Of a DNA stretch of 64,000 bases, positions 21,565 to 33,139 are shown piece by piece. Positions within the stretch are counted from its first letter, which is position 1; the number at the start of each line of letters is the position of its first letter. Where the stretch lies: assembly GCA_039090855.1 (NCBI GenBank), contig CM076997.1, positions 161,912,709 through 161,976,708 of the forward strand, written 5' to 3'. This stretch comes from Macrothele yani (taxonomy: Eukaryota > Arthropoda > Arachnida > Araneae > Macrothelidae). The position numbers and the translations under genes are program-made. Under the pieces are notes generated by a model, which saw nothing but the letters and a program-made list of their open reading frames with translations, had not been told where the DNA came from and ran no database searches.

Positions 21565-22789
21565 TTGGTTTGGAAAGAAAGTAATGTTCAATGACGTGGT
21601 ACCCGAAGTCGAACCCGAAGTACCCGGGGCACATTGGCCACTGAGATTACGCAACACACCCACATGACATCAGCTGGTAGGTGGCCTAATTCAATGGCAG
21701 TTAGCCATCACAAGGCGAAGAGTGTAAATGCCAGCCGTGTAAATGCCAGCTAATTGGGAACTGGACAAGGAACACATTCGCCATTGCATGCTGAATGTGT
21801 TTCTCACCTCCGCAAGTGCTATAAGGAACATTACCAGTGTGCTTCCCAAAGCCGTATCACATATGCGGTGCTGTCATAGGTTCGAACGGTTTCGAAAGGG
21901 ATATTTTGACCTATAAGACCGTCCGAAAGGCGGAGGGCGCGCGACAGCGGATACGCAAATACTTAAAATCTTAGTAAATATCAACCCACGTATGGCACGC
22001 CGAAGCTTATCGAAGAGCTGGGGACTACCCACATGAGCATTATCACGCACCTGCGTCAACTTGGGAAAGTGCGCAAGACGAAAATTTGGGTATCCCATCA
22101 ACTCACAGTTTAGCAGGAAGAAAATAGTATTAGTGCATGCGTGTGCGTTACCACGTTGAATCGTTCTTGCACCGCATTCTGACAGGTGACTAGAAAACGG
22201 GTATTGTATGACAATGTCAGCCCCCGAAGACAGTGGTTGGATCCACAACCAAAGCCCATGCTAACACCCAAAGCCGGGATACAGTCAGTTAAGGCCCTGC
22301 TGTCTGTTTTGTGGGATATACTGGGTATCGTGTTGTTTGATCTGCTGCCGAACAACAACACTATCCCCGCCGCTGTGCACTGTCGTCAGTTGAATGATCT
22401 GTATGCATCGCTCATGTCGATACGACTAGGACTACTGAACCGCAAGGTCGATCTCCTTCAGTAGGATAGGGCGAGAACTCACACAGTACCGGTAGTATGA
22501 GAGCCGCTGATACACCCAGCCTATTCCTCGGACATTTCCCCAAGCGAGTACCACCTTTTCCCGACAGTGGTTCGCCAACCAGGACGATTTCGAACGCCCA
22601 CTTACTCACTTCTTTACGTCAAGCTGCCAAATTTCTACAGGGACGATATCCAACAGCTGATATGACAATGGGAGCAGGTTGTGACAAACAATGGCGACTA
22701 CAATTTGGACTGATTGATTCTGGTACATACGGCAATTAGCACTTTTCTCTTGCCTTGCATTAGCAGACATTACTTTCTTTCAAATCCAA
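21565..22789 (+). pseudogene. Mariner transposon with both ends and TA duplication (dead)
   Basis: 1225 bp, typical of mariners. Left repeat TTGGTTTGGAAAGAAAGTAA at 21565 and right repeat (TTACTTTCTTTCAAATCCAA) ending at 22789; TA at 21563-21564 and 22790-22791. The transposase relic shows ...WGLPT.ALSR...LGKCARRK, KKIVLVHACALPR, RVLYDNVSPRRQWLDPQ (just after the first catalytic Asp region), LGIVLFDLLPNN, LLNRKVDLLQ, then AYSSDISPSEYHLFP, which carries the third Asp of the DD34D triad. HDNARPH has become a stop plus DRARTH. Many stops and frameshifts: inactive. Confidence 0.9.
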
Positions 22790-22791
22790 TA

Positions 22792-23699
22792 TTGAAACAT
22801 TTTACTTGCAATTTACTAAGATGCAGACCATCAAAAACAATGGACCTTACATTTTCGCCTAGCGTGCTGTGAAACATCATCTCTGTCCAGTCGAAAGTTT
22901 GTAATAGTGAACGAAAGAGTTAATATCTACTTTCTGTGCATTGTAACAGACTAAAATTGATTTTAAGATTTAAATTCTGAATTTCACTTTGTTAGCAATC
23001 CTCATAATCATTTCACAGCGAAGTTTTAATGATAAAGTTTACAGACCTTACGTTTAGGGTCTTCCATTCTTAATTCAACTGGACGATCCCAGAAAATGTC
23101 CTTCCAATCATTCGGTCACACTTGAACAACAGTATCCATCATTCGGTAGGATCATATGATCGTGCAGAACCGTCACGACCTCTAACGATATACACGAGAA
23201 TATTGAGTGAAATAATTATTTTCTTTTGAAAGTTACTTCTTGCTTCGTTCTCCACATTTGCAGGCTCTCTTGTCATTTTACTGAGGACCGTTGCAAAACT
23301 AATTTCTAAACTTTAGAAGCTAATATCCAGTGAGATTGTGGGCACGTTATACTGGCTATCGATGCTAACATTGGTAAATCCATATTAGTGAGACATAGGT
23401 GAGTAACTAACTTACTGAAGGTGCATGAATTTTAAAAAGCAGCTTGGTGTTGTTATAGATATTTCTCCACGTTGTGTATTCTACGTATTACTTCTGATTC
23501 AAAATAATTTCTTCTATCTGGTGGATACCAATTCGTGTATGTGCTTGAACGATGACAAAGTCGAAGAGATGTAGTGAGAATAGAACAACATTTATGCTTA
23601 AATGATATATCGGAGCTACAGAATTATCTTACTATTCACCGACGTAGAGATTGCACATCTTGTCTTTTAGAATTGGAAGAGAGATCTCAAAAAACTCAT
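22792..23699. other. Intronic DNA, nothing recognised
   Basis: No exon, transposase or tandem repeat seen between the mariner and the inverted-repeat arm. Confidence 0.45.
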
Positions 23700-24262
23700 T
23701 AACGACAAACCGGTTTGCATCCGGGCATAATTCAAATGAACAATAGATTGTAAAATCTGGAATAGCTGCCAAAACCAAAATAGAAAAAAAAAAAAGTTAT
23801 CAAATCTGAAAAATGTATAAGTAATATTACGGTCATCTACAAAATTGATAAAATGTACACGACGTTTTCAATAAACTACCATTAAGTACGAGAAGAAATT
23901 TAAAAAAATGTTGTTAGGAATATATCATTAAATGAAATGAAGAAAAATTCGAATATCACGGTAGAGAGTAATTCAGAACTGTTTATGTTCCAAACTAAAA
24001 ATATTTCATTTCCTAAGTAAAATGAAATTACGATGCTTGTCATTGATCTCCACAAACTGAACACGAAAGAAGACACTGAATTCTGGAGTGCAGTGTGTAC
24101 GTTTTGTGAATCTCTTATTATTAGAAAGGAATTTTTCAAAACATTTTTAGCACAAATCAAAGAAATCGGCTAAACAGTAAATGCATTAATGGTGTCTAGT
24201 ACAAAATTCGCATTATTTACAATACATAATATCAGCAGTGTTTTCCATAGAAACTGGAACTA

Positions 24263-25801
24263 CACTGGTGTGCAAAAATTAAGGACGAAGAGAAGAAATT
24301 AGCATAACAGCGGGACGAGCAGGCAGAGCGGACCGAAAGACCATTCAGGTGATAGACTAGGGTCCGTTACGTTAGGGCATGCGCATATATGCAGCATGAC
24401 GTAGGCGGGGGGGGAGTGTCGGAAGGGTACAAAGCACACGGGCGGTGTACCCTCAGCAATTCGGTGAAAGCTATTGCACGGTGAACATCGGTTTGGACGA
24501 CGTCGAGTTGCTGCCACCGTGTGATATGGCCAACAGGCAATCCAGTAGACGACATCTGGATGACTTTACCCGAGGTCGCTTTATTGGGAAGTTGGAAGAA
24601 GGTTGAAGTGTGACTAGTGTGGCCGAGGAGTCCATGATCGTTCACAGCATCATTTCACGAGCTTGGAGAGCATTTCAAACGACAAGAACAGCTGTCCGAG
24701 AGGCTAGCAGTGGTTGTTCACGAGCAACCACGACGGCGGACGACCCGTATATTGCCCTATAGGCGAGAAGAGACAGACGGCAGACAGCAAGAGACATCGC
24801 AATGTACATGCAACAGGCAACTGGACGTCTGTTATCGCGTTTTATCGTGGCCAGAAGGCTGCACAAAGGTGGTGTATTTGCACGACGACCAGTACGCTGT
24901 GTGCCATTTACGCCTGCTCATCGGAGGCGGCGGTTTCTGTGGTGCCAGGAACACAAGAACTGGACACATCAGCAATGGGGTCGAGTTCTCTTTATGGATG
25001 AGAGCCGATTTAGTCTGACGAGCGATTCTGCACGTATACACATCTGGATATAGCAGGGAACACGCAATCACATCTCCAACATCGTAGAAAGGGACCGGTT
25101 TGGAGGTGGCGGAGTTCTCGCTTGGGGTGGTATAAAGCTTGGTAGCCGTACTGACCTCTACATCTTCCAAGGAGGTTCAGTCACTGGTTTCCGCTATTTT
25201 ACCGAGGTTCTCTTGCCTCACGTGGTGCTGTGAGTCCTGAGTTCCTCTTCATGGACGACAACCCTACACATCGTACAGTGGCTGTGGCAGAGCTGTTTGA
25301 GAGTGAAGATATTCAACGCATGGATTGGCCAGCAAGGTGCCCGGACCTAAATCCAATCGAACACGTGTGGGACCTTCTCCGCAGACGTTTGGCAGCACGT
25401 CACCAGCCGCCAGCATCGATTCCGCAGCTGCGATTGGCGCTACAAGAGGAATGGGCCGCGATGCCTCAACAGCTCCTTGACAACCTCGTCCACAGCATGG
25501 ACAGACGTTGTAAATCCTGCAACGCAGTCAGGGGTGATCATATCCCCTACTAAAGACTGGATTTTTCTTGGCAACCGCCTGTCACATGGACGTTTCTGTC
25601 TTCTGTCCAGTTGTGCTCGGAGCTACCTTTTCAATAAAGTGCCTTTGTATCTTTTGGATTTCTTGTTTGGACGGTTTTACTCACTTGTCCCATATTCTTA
25701 CATCTTGGGGATCTTATGGTATGATTTGAGTCGATGGGGAGCACTTCTGCACGACGTTACATTCGAAAAACCGTCTCGTCCTTAATTTTTGCACGCCAGT
25801 G
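24263..25801 (+). pseudogene. Tc1-like transposon TcA, copy 1 (dead)
   Basis: 1539 bp bounded by inverted ends CACTGGTGTGCAAAAATTAA and its complement at 25782-25801; TA flanks at 24261-24262 and 25802-25803. The transposase relic starts near 24524 (QSSRRHLDDFTRGR). It then shows RRQTARDIAMYMQQATGR, RLHKGGVFARRP, RRRFLWCQEHKNWT, LFMDESRFSL (first Asp), GGGGVLAWGG, EFLFMDDN(second Asp)PTHR, CPDLNPIEHVWDLLRRRL (Glu of DD34E) and DNLVHSMDRRCKSCN. Stops at ~24604 and 25051, a 14-bp deletion at ~25233 and a missing CCT in DDN.(A)TPHR break the frame. Close relative of 45295-46840. Confidence 0.92.
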
Positions 25802-26068
25802 TAGTAACCAAAAAAGGAGAACAAATAAAATGAAAAAAATATATATATAATCGGTAAAACAGAAAAAATAAAACTAGCTACTTATTCCCGCCTAAACAAA
25901 TTATTGCCAGGACAGATTCCTTGATTTGAAAATCTACATATTCAATGCAAAACATCCATCATAGCGGAAAGTATACGAAACAGAAGACATTTCTGTAATT
26001 TAACAATTAGAAAAAGGGAGATGGATGAAAGCATGATGCAACAATGCTACCATTTTGGTAAATTTATA
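24832..26068. repeat. 1237-bp direct duplication, source-side copy
   Basis: Covers the 3' two thirds of TcA plus 265 bp of arm sequence to its right. It recurs at constant offset +2461 in 27293-28529. I saw two mismatches (24859 and 26057) and no indel. Confidence 0.95.
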
Positions 26069-26302
26069 GAATTCGATAAGTGATTTTAATCATCGATATT
26101 TTAATCTATTATGGTTAACTGCAAACGGGTGTACACATGCTGTAGAAAGCAGTAAAATGTGCTTTAAACAAACCGTTCTGTACCTCGTGAGCATGTTTTC
26201 ACTGAATTCATGCTGTAAAGTAATTCTGCGCAATCAAGAATTCAGTCCCTCTTAGCTATTTATCGATTAAAATCACTTGATATACTCTGAAATAGCTTTG
26301 TA

Positions 26303-29300
26303 TTAAGAACAATCCCCGTTTTATGTATTTAGAGCGATAACAAAATACCACGTGACAAAATGTCACATGCGGCTACTATACATTGTGAACACCTGTCCTC
26401 TGTACATAGTCATAAATTGTTTGCCAGTTATGGGGAAACGTTGCGACTTAAGCCAGTTTGACCGCGGCCAGGCAGTTGTGGTCCTGAGGGCATGTGCCAG
26501 TAATTCCGAAACAGCCGCACTTATTGGCTGCTCTCGTACTACTGTATCAAGGGTGTACCAGGACTGGATTAACTATGCACAGAAATCCAGCAGAAGGGCT
26601 CACATTGGTCAGCCACACTGTTGGCTGCTCCCATACTACTGAATCAAGGGTGTAGCAGAACTGGATTAACTATGCACAGACATCCGGCAGAAGGGCTCAC
26701 ATTGGTCAGCCACACTTGTTGGCTGCTCCCGTACTACTGTATCAAGGGTGTATCAGTATTGGATTAACCATGCACCGACATCCAACAGAACGAATCACAT
26801 TGATCAGCCACGTGCGGTTGATCCGAGAGGTGAGCGTCGGGTGTTACAATTAGTATTTTAGCAAGGACGTGAAACAGTCACCAAGCTCACTCATCACTAA
26901 GAGAGGAAAGCAGTTAGTTTATTTCCACATGCACCATGCGCCGTATCTTGCTTCACCTGTAATTTTACAGCCGGAGACAGAGGAGGGTACCCATGATGAC
27001 GCCCAGTTATCGCAAACAACGCCTCTCATGGGTAAAGGAACGTCCGCAATGGAAACTCGACAGACGGAATAAGGTCGTCTGGAGTGATGTATCCCATTTC
27101 CTGCTTCACAATGATGATGGCCATGTTCCAATACCGCCTAAACAGCATGAAGCTCTATTCCCTGGTTGCACATTTGGGGTTTTTTAGACAGGTGCTGTTG
27201 GTGCTCTGGTCTGGGAAGATTTTCCCTGGTAAGCCCTAGGTCCGTTGGATATCATCCCCAAATCACTGAATGATAGACGTTACAGGAACCTATTATCGCG
27301 TTTTATCGTGGCCAGAAGGCTGCACATAGGTGGTGTATTTGCACGACGACCAGTACGCTGTGTGCCATTTACGCCTGCTCATCGGAGGCGGCGGTTTCTG
27401 TGGTGCCAGGAACACAAGAACTGGACACATCAGCAATGGGGTCGAGTTCTCTTTATGGATGAGAGCCGATTTAGTCTGACGAGCGATTCTGCACGTATAC
27501 ACATCTGGATATAGCAGGGAACACGCAATCACATCTCCAACATCGTAGAAAGGGACCGGTTTGGAGGTGGCGGAGTTCTCGCTTGGGGTGGTATAAAGCT
27601 TGGTAGCCGTACTGACCTCTACATCTTCCAAGGAGGTTCAGTCACTGGTTTCCGCTATTTTACCGAGGTTCTCTTGCCTCACGTGGTGCTGTGAGTCCTG
27701 AGTTCCTCTTCATGGACGACAACCCTACACATCGTACAGTGGCTGTGGCAGAGCTGTTTGAGAGTGAAGATATTCAACGCATGGATTGGCCAGCAAGGTG
27801 CCCGGACCTAAATCCAATCGAACACGTGTGGGACCTTCTCCGCAGACGTTTGGCAGCACGTCACCAGCCGCCAGCATCGATTCCGCAGCTGCGATTGGCG
27901 CTACAAGAGGAATGGGCCGCGATGCCTCAACAGCTCCTTGACAACCTCGTCCACAGCATGGACAGACGTTGTAAATCCTGCAACGCAGTCAGGGGTGATC
28001 ATATCCCCTACTAAAGACTGGATTTTTCTTGGCAACCGCCTGTCACATGGACGTTTCTGTCTTCTGTCCAGTTGTGCTCGGAGCTACCTTTTCAATAAAG
28101 TGCCTTTGTATCTTTTGGATTTCTTGTTTGGACGGTTTTACTCACTTGTCCCATATTCTTACATCTTGGGGATCTTATGGTATGATTTGAGTCGATGGGG
28201 AGCACTTCTGCACGACGTTACATTCGAAAAACCGTCTCGTCCTTAATTTTTGCACGCCAGTGTAGTAACCAAAAAAGGAGAACAAATAAAATGAAAAAAA
28301 TATATATATAATCGGTAAAACAGAAAAAATAAAACTAGCTACTTATTCCCGCCTAAACAAATTATTGCCAGGACAGATTCCTTGATTTGAAAATCTACAT
28401 ATTCAATGCAAAACATCCATCATAGCGGAAAGTATACGAAACAGAAGACATTTCTGTAATTTAACAATTAGAAAAAGGGAGATGGATGAAAGCATGATGC
28501 AACAATGCTACCATTTTTGTAAATTTATATCCATATCTCAAGGAGGTTTAACCGAACCACAGTGCCAGCTTTCAAAAGGACAACGCACCGTGTTGTCAGG
28601 GCTCGTATAACTACTGAGTGCTTGGAGGAACGCGACAACGAATTTGTCACATTGTCTGGCCCCTAAAACTTCTCTGACTCTAAACTAAACGAACATTTGT
28701 GGGATATGCTGGAACGGGGTGAGAGATCTGCTCCCCTCCTCCACGGAATTAGCGTGACCTGACCGAGCTGCTGCAGTGGACATGGGTCAAGTAACGCATG
28801 GAGGATGTTCGACACTTTGTCGAATCTGTTCCTAGGCGCCTGCGAGCCGTGATTTCACAGAAATTGCGGAGCAAAGCTTTATTCCGCAGGTGTTCCTGAT
28901 GCCAAGGCAACTCAATGTATGACAAAAAGAAGTCTCTATTCGTGAGATCATATGCGTGTGGTAGTTATTGTTTATCTGACTGTAAGCTCTCAGATTACGC
29001 TTTTGTACATGGCGGGTTGCTCTTCCAGTCTAATTATTATCTTTTCACCGCTGTATTCACAAACTCCAAAATATAATTGAGCAGTTTGGCTTAGGTACGG
29101 TCGACTTTAATCCGTAACGTTTCCCCATTACTCGCAAACATTTATGACTATGTACTATGTACAGAGTCGCAACGTTTCCCCATTACTGGCAAACATTTTA
29201 TGACTATGCACAGAGGACAGGTGTGCACAACGTATAGTAGACGCACGTGACATTGTTGTCACGTTGTACTTCGTTATCACTCCGATTACATAAAACGTGG

Positions 29301-29311
29301 ATTGCTCTTAA
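26303..29311 (+). pseudogene. Tc1-like transposon TcB with long inverted ends (dead, interrupted)
   Basis: Inverted ends of about 160 bp: the left starts TTAAGAACAATCCCCG, the right (reversed) TTAAGAGCAATCCACG, both with ACACCTGTCCTCTGT. A TA lies at each edge. Transposase: GKRCDLSQFDRGQAVVVLR, NSETAALIGCSRTTVSRVYQ (first HTH); a ~100-bp direct triplication of ATTGGTCAGCCACAC blocks at 26570-26815; RKQRLSWVKERPQWKLD, NKVVWSDVS (first Asp region), FLLHNDDGHV, DIIPKSLNDRRYRN. Here a 1237-bp foreign block (27293-28529) intervenes. It continues with QKDNAP-like, TTECLEERDNEFVTLS and NEHLWDMLERGE (Glu region). Frames are broken. The outer ~50 bp of the right inverted repeat is internally duplicated (29116-29205). 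Confidence 0.82.
27293..28529. repeat. 1237-bp direct duplication, copy inside TcB
   Basis: Same content and order as 24832-26068: TcA transposase 3' part, TcA right end, TA, and 265 bp of its flank. It therefore includes non-transposon DNA. No inverted ends or target duplication bound it. The only shared bases at the edges are the block itself: ..A|TTATCGCG on the left and AAATTTATA|TCC on the right. Confidence 0.95.
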
Positions 29312-29321
29312 TATATAGTTT

Positions 29322-29425
29322 TGTATTAAGAACAATCCCCGTTTTATGTAATCGGAGCGATAACGACGTACAACGTGACAACAATGACACGTGCGTCTAC
29401 CATACGTTGTGCACACCTGTCCTCT
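29322..29425 (+). repeat. Extra, forward-oriented copy of the TcB terminal repeat
   Basis: TTAAGAACAATCCCCG through ACACCTGTCCTCTGTGC repeats the left end of TcB. It stands back-to-back with the reversed right end (29165-29311), so 29200-29425 forms a near-palindrome centred at about 29316. Confidence 0.88.
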
Positions 29426-29430
29426 GTGCA

Positions 29431-30376
29431 AACATGCTCACGGGGTACAGAACGGTTTGTTTAAAGCACCTTTTACTGCTTTCTACGGCATGTGTGTATC
29501 CGTTTGCAGTTAATCCCATCGATTAATATATCGATGATTAAAATCTCTAATCGAATTCTATAAATTTATCTATATGGGTAGCATAGTTAAATCATGCTTT
29601 CATCCATCTTCCTTTTTCTAATAGTTAAATTAGAGAAATTTCTTCTGCTTCGTATACTTTCCGCTATGACGGATGTTTTGTATTGACTATTTAGTTTTTC
29701 TCATCAAATAATCTGTCCTGGCGATAATCTGTCTAAGCGGGAATAAGTAGCTAATTTTAGTTTTTCTGTTTCACCGATTATAGAACTATTTTTTCCATTG
29801 TTCTTCTTTTTTGGTTACTAGTTCCAGTTTCTATGGAAAACACTGCTCACATTATGTATTGTAAATAATGCGCAGTTTGTACTAGACACCATTAATGCAT
29901 TTACTTTTTAGTTGATTTCTTTGCTTTTTGCTAAAATTTGTTTTGAAAAATTCATTTCGAGTCAGAAAGGATTCACCAAACGTGCTCACTCAAGAATTCA
30001 GTGTCGTCTTTCGTGTTGCATTTGAGGATATCAAAGGCAGGCATCGTAATTTTCTTTTACTAAGGAAATAAAATATATTTAGTTTGGAACATAAACAATT
30101 CTGAATTACTCTCTACCGTGATATTCGAATTATTCTTCATTTCATTTAATGATATTTTGCTAACAACCTTTTCTTTTTTTAATTTCTTCTCGTACTTAAT
30201 GATACTTTATTAAAAATGTCATGTACATTTTATCAATTTTGTAGATGACCGTAATATTAATTATACATATTTCAGATTTGCTAACTTTTTTTTCTATTTT
30301 AGTTTTGGCAGCTGTTTCAGATTTTACAATCTGTTGTTCATTTGAATTATGCCCGGAGGCAAACCAGTTTGTCGCA
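29431..30376. repeat. Right arm of the inverted repeat; empty TcA target site
   Basis: Reverse complement of the left arm without TcA. At the position where TcA sits in the left arm, this arm reads GGTTAC-TA-GTTCCAG (TA at 29819-29820), i.e. the unoccupied target dinucleotide. Confidence 0.9.
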
Positions 30377-30379
30377 AAT

Positions 30380-31560
30380 AGTATTCACAAAAACAATCAC
30401 GTAATCATTTTAATGGCTGCAGTTTTCTTGACATCTCATCCGACAAATAAAACGCACTAAAATCTCAACAGCAAATGTTTCGTTAAATTTAGCTGCATTT
30501 TAACTGCAGTGGAAAATTCATTGGTCAAGCTTCAAAACCACACATGATATCACTGTAACGAATAATATAAACCTCGAGAAGTTTGGTGACTAGGAACTAC
30601 AGTCAGGGCTTCTGTTGTAGAATTAACGCGCAACGAGTCTATAGACTCGCTCTTCGATTAAAACCGCTAATTAAAATCTATTCCCCAGAAATGGGGTGAT
30701 AGTACATCTGTTTGCAGATAAAGGTGCACCGACGCACGCGAGATCACTGTGGCAAATGATTACACAGTGATTACCCTCGATCACTAGTAATGTCTGTCAA
30801 TATGAAACAGAGTCTTCCTACACATGATACGCTGTTTTCGCAAATCACACTAATTAAGAGCCGAATTCATATAATGGAGTCATTATACGTTGGAATCCGA
30901 GGGGATATCGTTACATCATTGGCTTTAATACCTTGCTCTTTCTTTTTTGATAAATTGAAACTATGCCACTTGAAATTATAATATATATCTTACGATATTT
31001 TGATCCCATTTAGAAATGTATAGTCATTTCAATTTCAGGTTTGAAGTAAAGATGACGTCCTCTTTAGTAAAATCTATAGCAAAGGAGAGTACAGCGGTAG
31101 TTAAGTTCATGTTTCTGAAAGAGAAGACAGAGAAAGAAATCCAAAATAAATTGTAGGAGACAGAGGATGATAGACCTGCCTTTTCCACAGTTTAAAAAAT
31201 CGGGAGAGTATCTTGGTACTCTTTGTAATAATTTGCACTATGCATTTTTCGCATGTCAAGATCTTTGTGGCTGTGAAATTAAACGAATGATCGGAGAGTA
31301 TCCATTTATTTACGTACAATACATTACATTAATTCGCGCCATTCACGACTGTACCAAGCCACAGTCCGGTACATACAAAGTAGAATGAAATGATAACAGA
31401 CATTAAGGTTTACTGATTCCTGACATTGAGTGATACTTAGGTATGTGGATTAATGAATGTTACTGTTGTAAAATCAATGAAAGAAGATATGTGAGTCATA
31501 AAAGTAAACACAAGCTCTACTGTTTTAAAAAAAGTAGTTACGCGATTCTTTTAGAGAAGA
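30380..31560. other. Intronic DNA, nothing recognised
   Basis: AT-rich, no transposase, exon or tandem array that I can support. Confidence 0.4.
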
Positions 31561-31564
31561 AATA

Positions 31565-32783
31565 CACTGAATTGCCACAAAAACTGGTACAGACGAGCTT
31601 ATGCAAAATACATAGCAACGTCACCTGTGCGCGTAATCGGTTGCGTCCGCCAGTGCGTATATAAAGCGATAGACATCCTTGCCAGCTGTCAGAGCTGTTT
31701 TCGGCATGAGAATGACAAGTAATAACGATTTAAGTAATTTTCAACGCGGTGTCATAGTTGGTGCTCGTGAGATGGGCCATAGTATTTCGGAGGTAGAAAC
31801 GAAGTTCGGATGCTTACGGACGATCACTGCAAGGGTGTACCATGACTACAAGAATTCCGGCAAAAACTCCAACCTACGATACCAGTGTGGCCGTAAAAAG
31901 ACATTGGGTGAACGTGACCATCGTCGGCTGTCAAGAATCGTTTCACGCGATAGGTGTGCAACACTCTCGCAGGTATCATCGGAATTCCATGCTTTACCCT
32001 TAACAAGCATCAGCGTCCGGACTGTGCAACGTACCCTGCACGATATGGGCTTTGGGAGCCGACGCCTAACTGAGTCCCCTTGATGGCTGCACGACACATA
32101 ACTATGCGCCTCGCTTGGGCACGGCAATACCAGCACTGGACACTTGATGACTGGAAACAAGTAGCCTGGTCTGACGAATCGCATTTCCAACTGTATCGGG
32201 CAGATGGAAGGATTCGTATGTGGGGTAAACTCCATGAAGCCATGGATCCCGCCTGTTAACAGGGAACTGTACCGGCTGGTGGGTGTCCGTAATAGTGTGG
32301 GGTGTGTTTTTCTGAACTTCACTGGGATCCCTGGTAGGTCTACAAACTTCTGTGACCGGCAAACGCTATGTGCGCATCCTTTCTGACGAGGTACACCCGT
32401 TCATGCCCTGCATTCATGCTGATGTGTTGGGCCTGTTCCAACAGAACAATGCACCTCCACACAAGTGTCGGGACGCCACATTATGGTTAGAGGAACATTC
32501 ATCTGAGTCTGGGGTGTTGCCATTTCCACCCAAGTCCCCAGATCTGAATGTGATGGAACACATTTAGGATGCCATGCAACGCGCTATCGAACACAGGAAT
32601 CCGAGATCTCGGAATACACCCGAATTGTGGAACGCTCTGCAGGAAGTATGTGTGCATTGCCTATACAGCATATTTCCCGAAGCTAGTGGAGTCCATGCCT
32701 CGTCGTATTTCTGCAGTCCTGCGCTCCCGTGGGGGGCCAACCAAGTATTAGACTGGTGTGCCAGTTTTTCTGGAACTTCAGTG
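31565..32783 (+). pseudogene. Tc1-like transposon with TIRs and TA duplication (dead)
   Basis: 1219 bp. Left end CACTGAATTGCCACAAAAAC; right end (reversed) CACTGAAGTTCCAGAAAAAC. TA at 31563-31564 and 32784-32785. The transposase starts near 31715 (SNNDLSNFQRGVIVGAREM). Then come SISEVETKFGCLRTITARVY, the AT-hook-like region (GRKKTLGERDHRR), CATLSQVSSEFHA, VRTVQRTLHDMGFGSRRL, frameshifts through the first-Asp region, KRYVRILSDEVHPFM, GLFQQNNAPPH (catalytic Asp changed to Asn), PKSPDLNVMEHI followed by a stop in place of Trp, and C-terminal remnants. Clearly inactive. Confidence 0.92.
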
Positions 32784-33139
32784 TATGTTTTAATGAAACG
32801 CAATTAAAATTCAAGTAACGAAATGCGAAATCATGTGAATTTTCTCGCATTTCATTTCTTAAAAACTTATCGTTGCTATTTCATTTGTTCACGCATTCTT
32901 TCACGTTATATTGACTGCATGTGATATCTTGAAGCAGTCTGGATACATCAATATTTTGCAGATAAACAGAACTTTCTGTCTAGAAATTCATTCAACTAGC
33001 TTCAAAGCTACCATCATGGCCGGCATGTTACAGGGGACCACGTATTCCAGCGATCTCGCATGATCTTCCACATCAGCTTGAATGGCTAGTTTCCTTATCT
33101 CAATTTCCTTACGAGTACCAACAAGACTCAAATTGAATT

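Larger units (their letters stand above)
23700..26198. repeat. Left arm of a ~0.95-kb inverted repeat (interrupted by TcA)
   Basis: Without the 1541 bp of TcA and its extra TA, this arm is ~958 bp and matches the reverse complement of 29431-30376 over its whole length. Landmarks: GCATAATTCAAATGAACAA, GGTCATCTACAAAATTG, ATATCACGGTAGAGAGTAA, CATTAATGGTGTCTAGTACA, CCATAGAAACTGGAAC, GGGAATAAGTAGCTA (inverted), and GTGAGCATG. Divergence by eye is roughly one in ten bases, with small indels. Confidence 0.88.

Noticed and set aside
24710..25018. Several overlapping open frames in TcA as separate genes
   Set aside because: They are the three frames of one transposase relic. Only the pieces matching Tc1 motifs were used.
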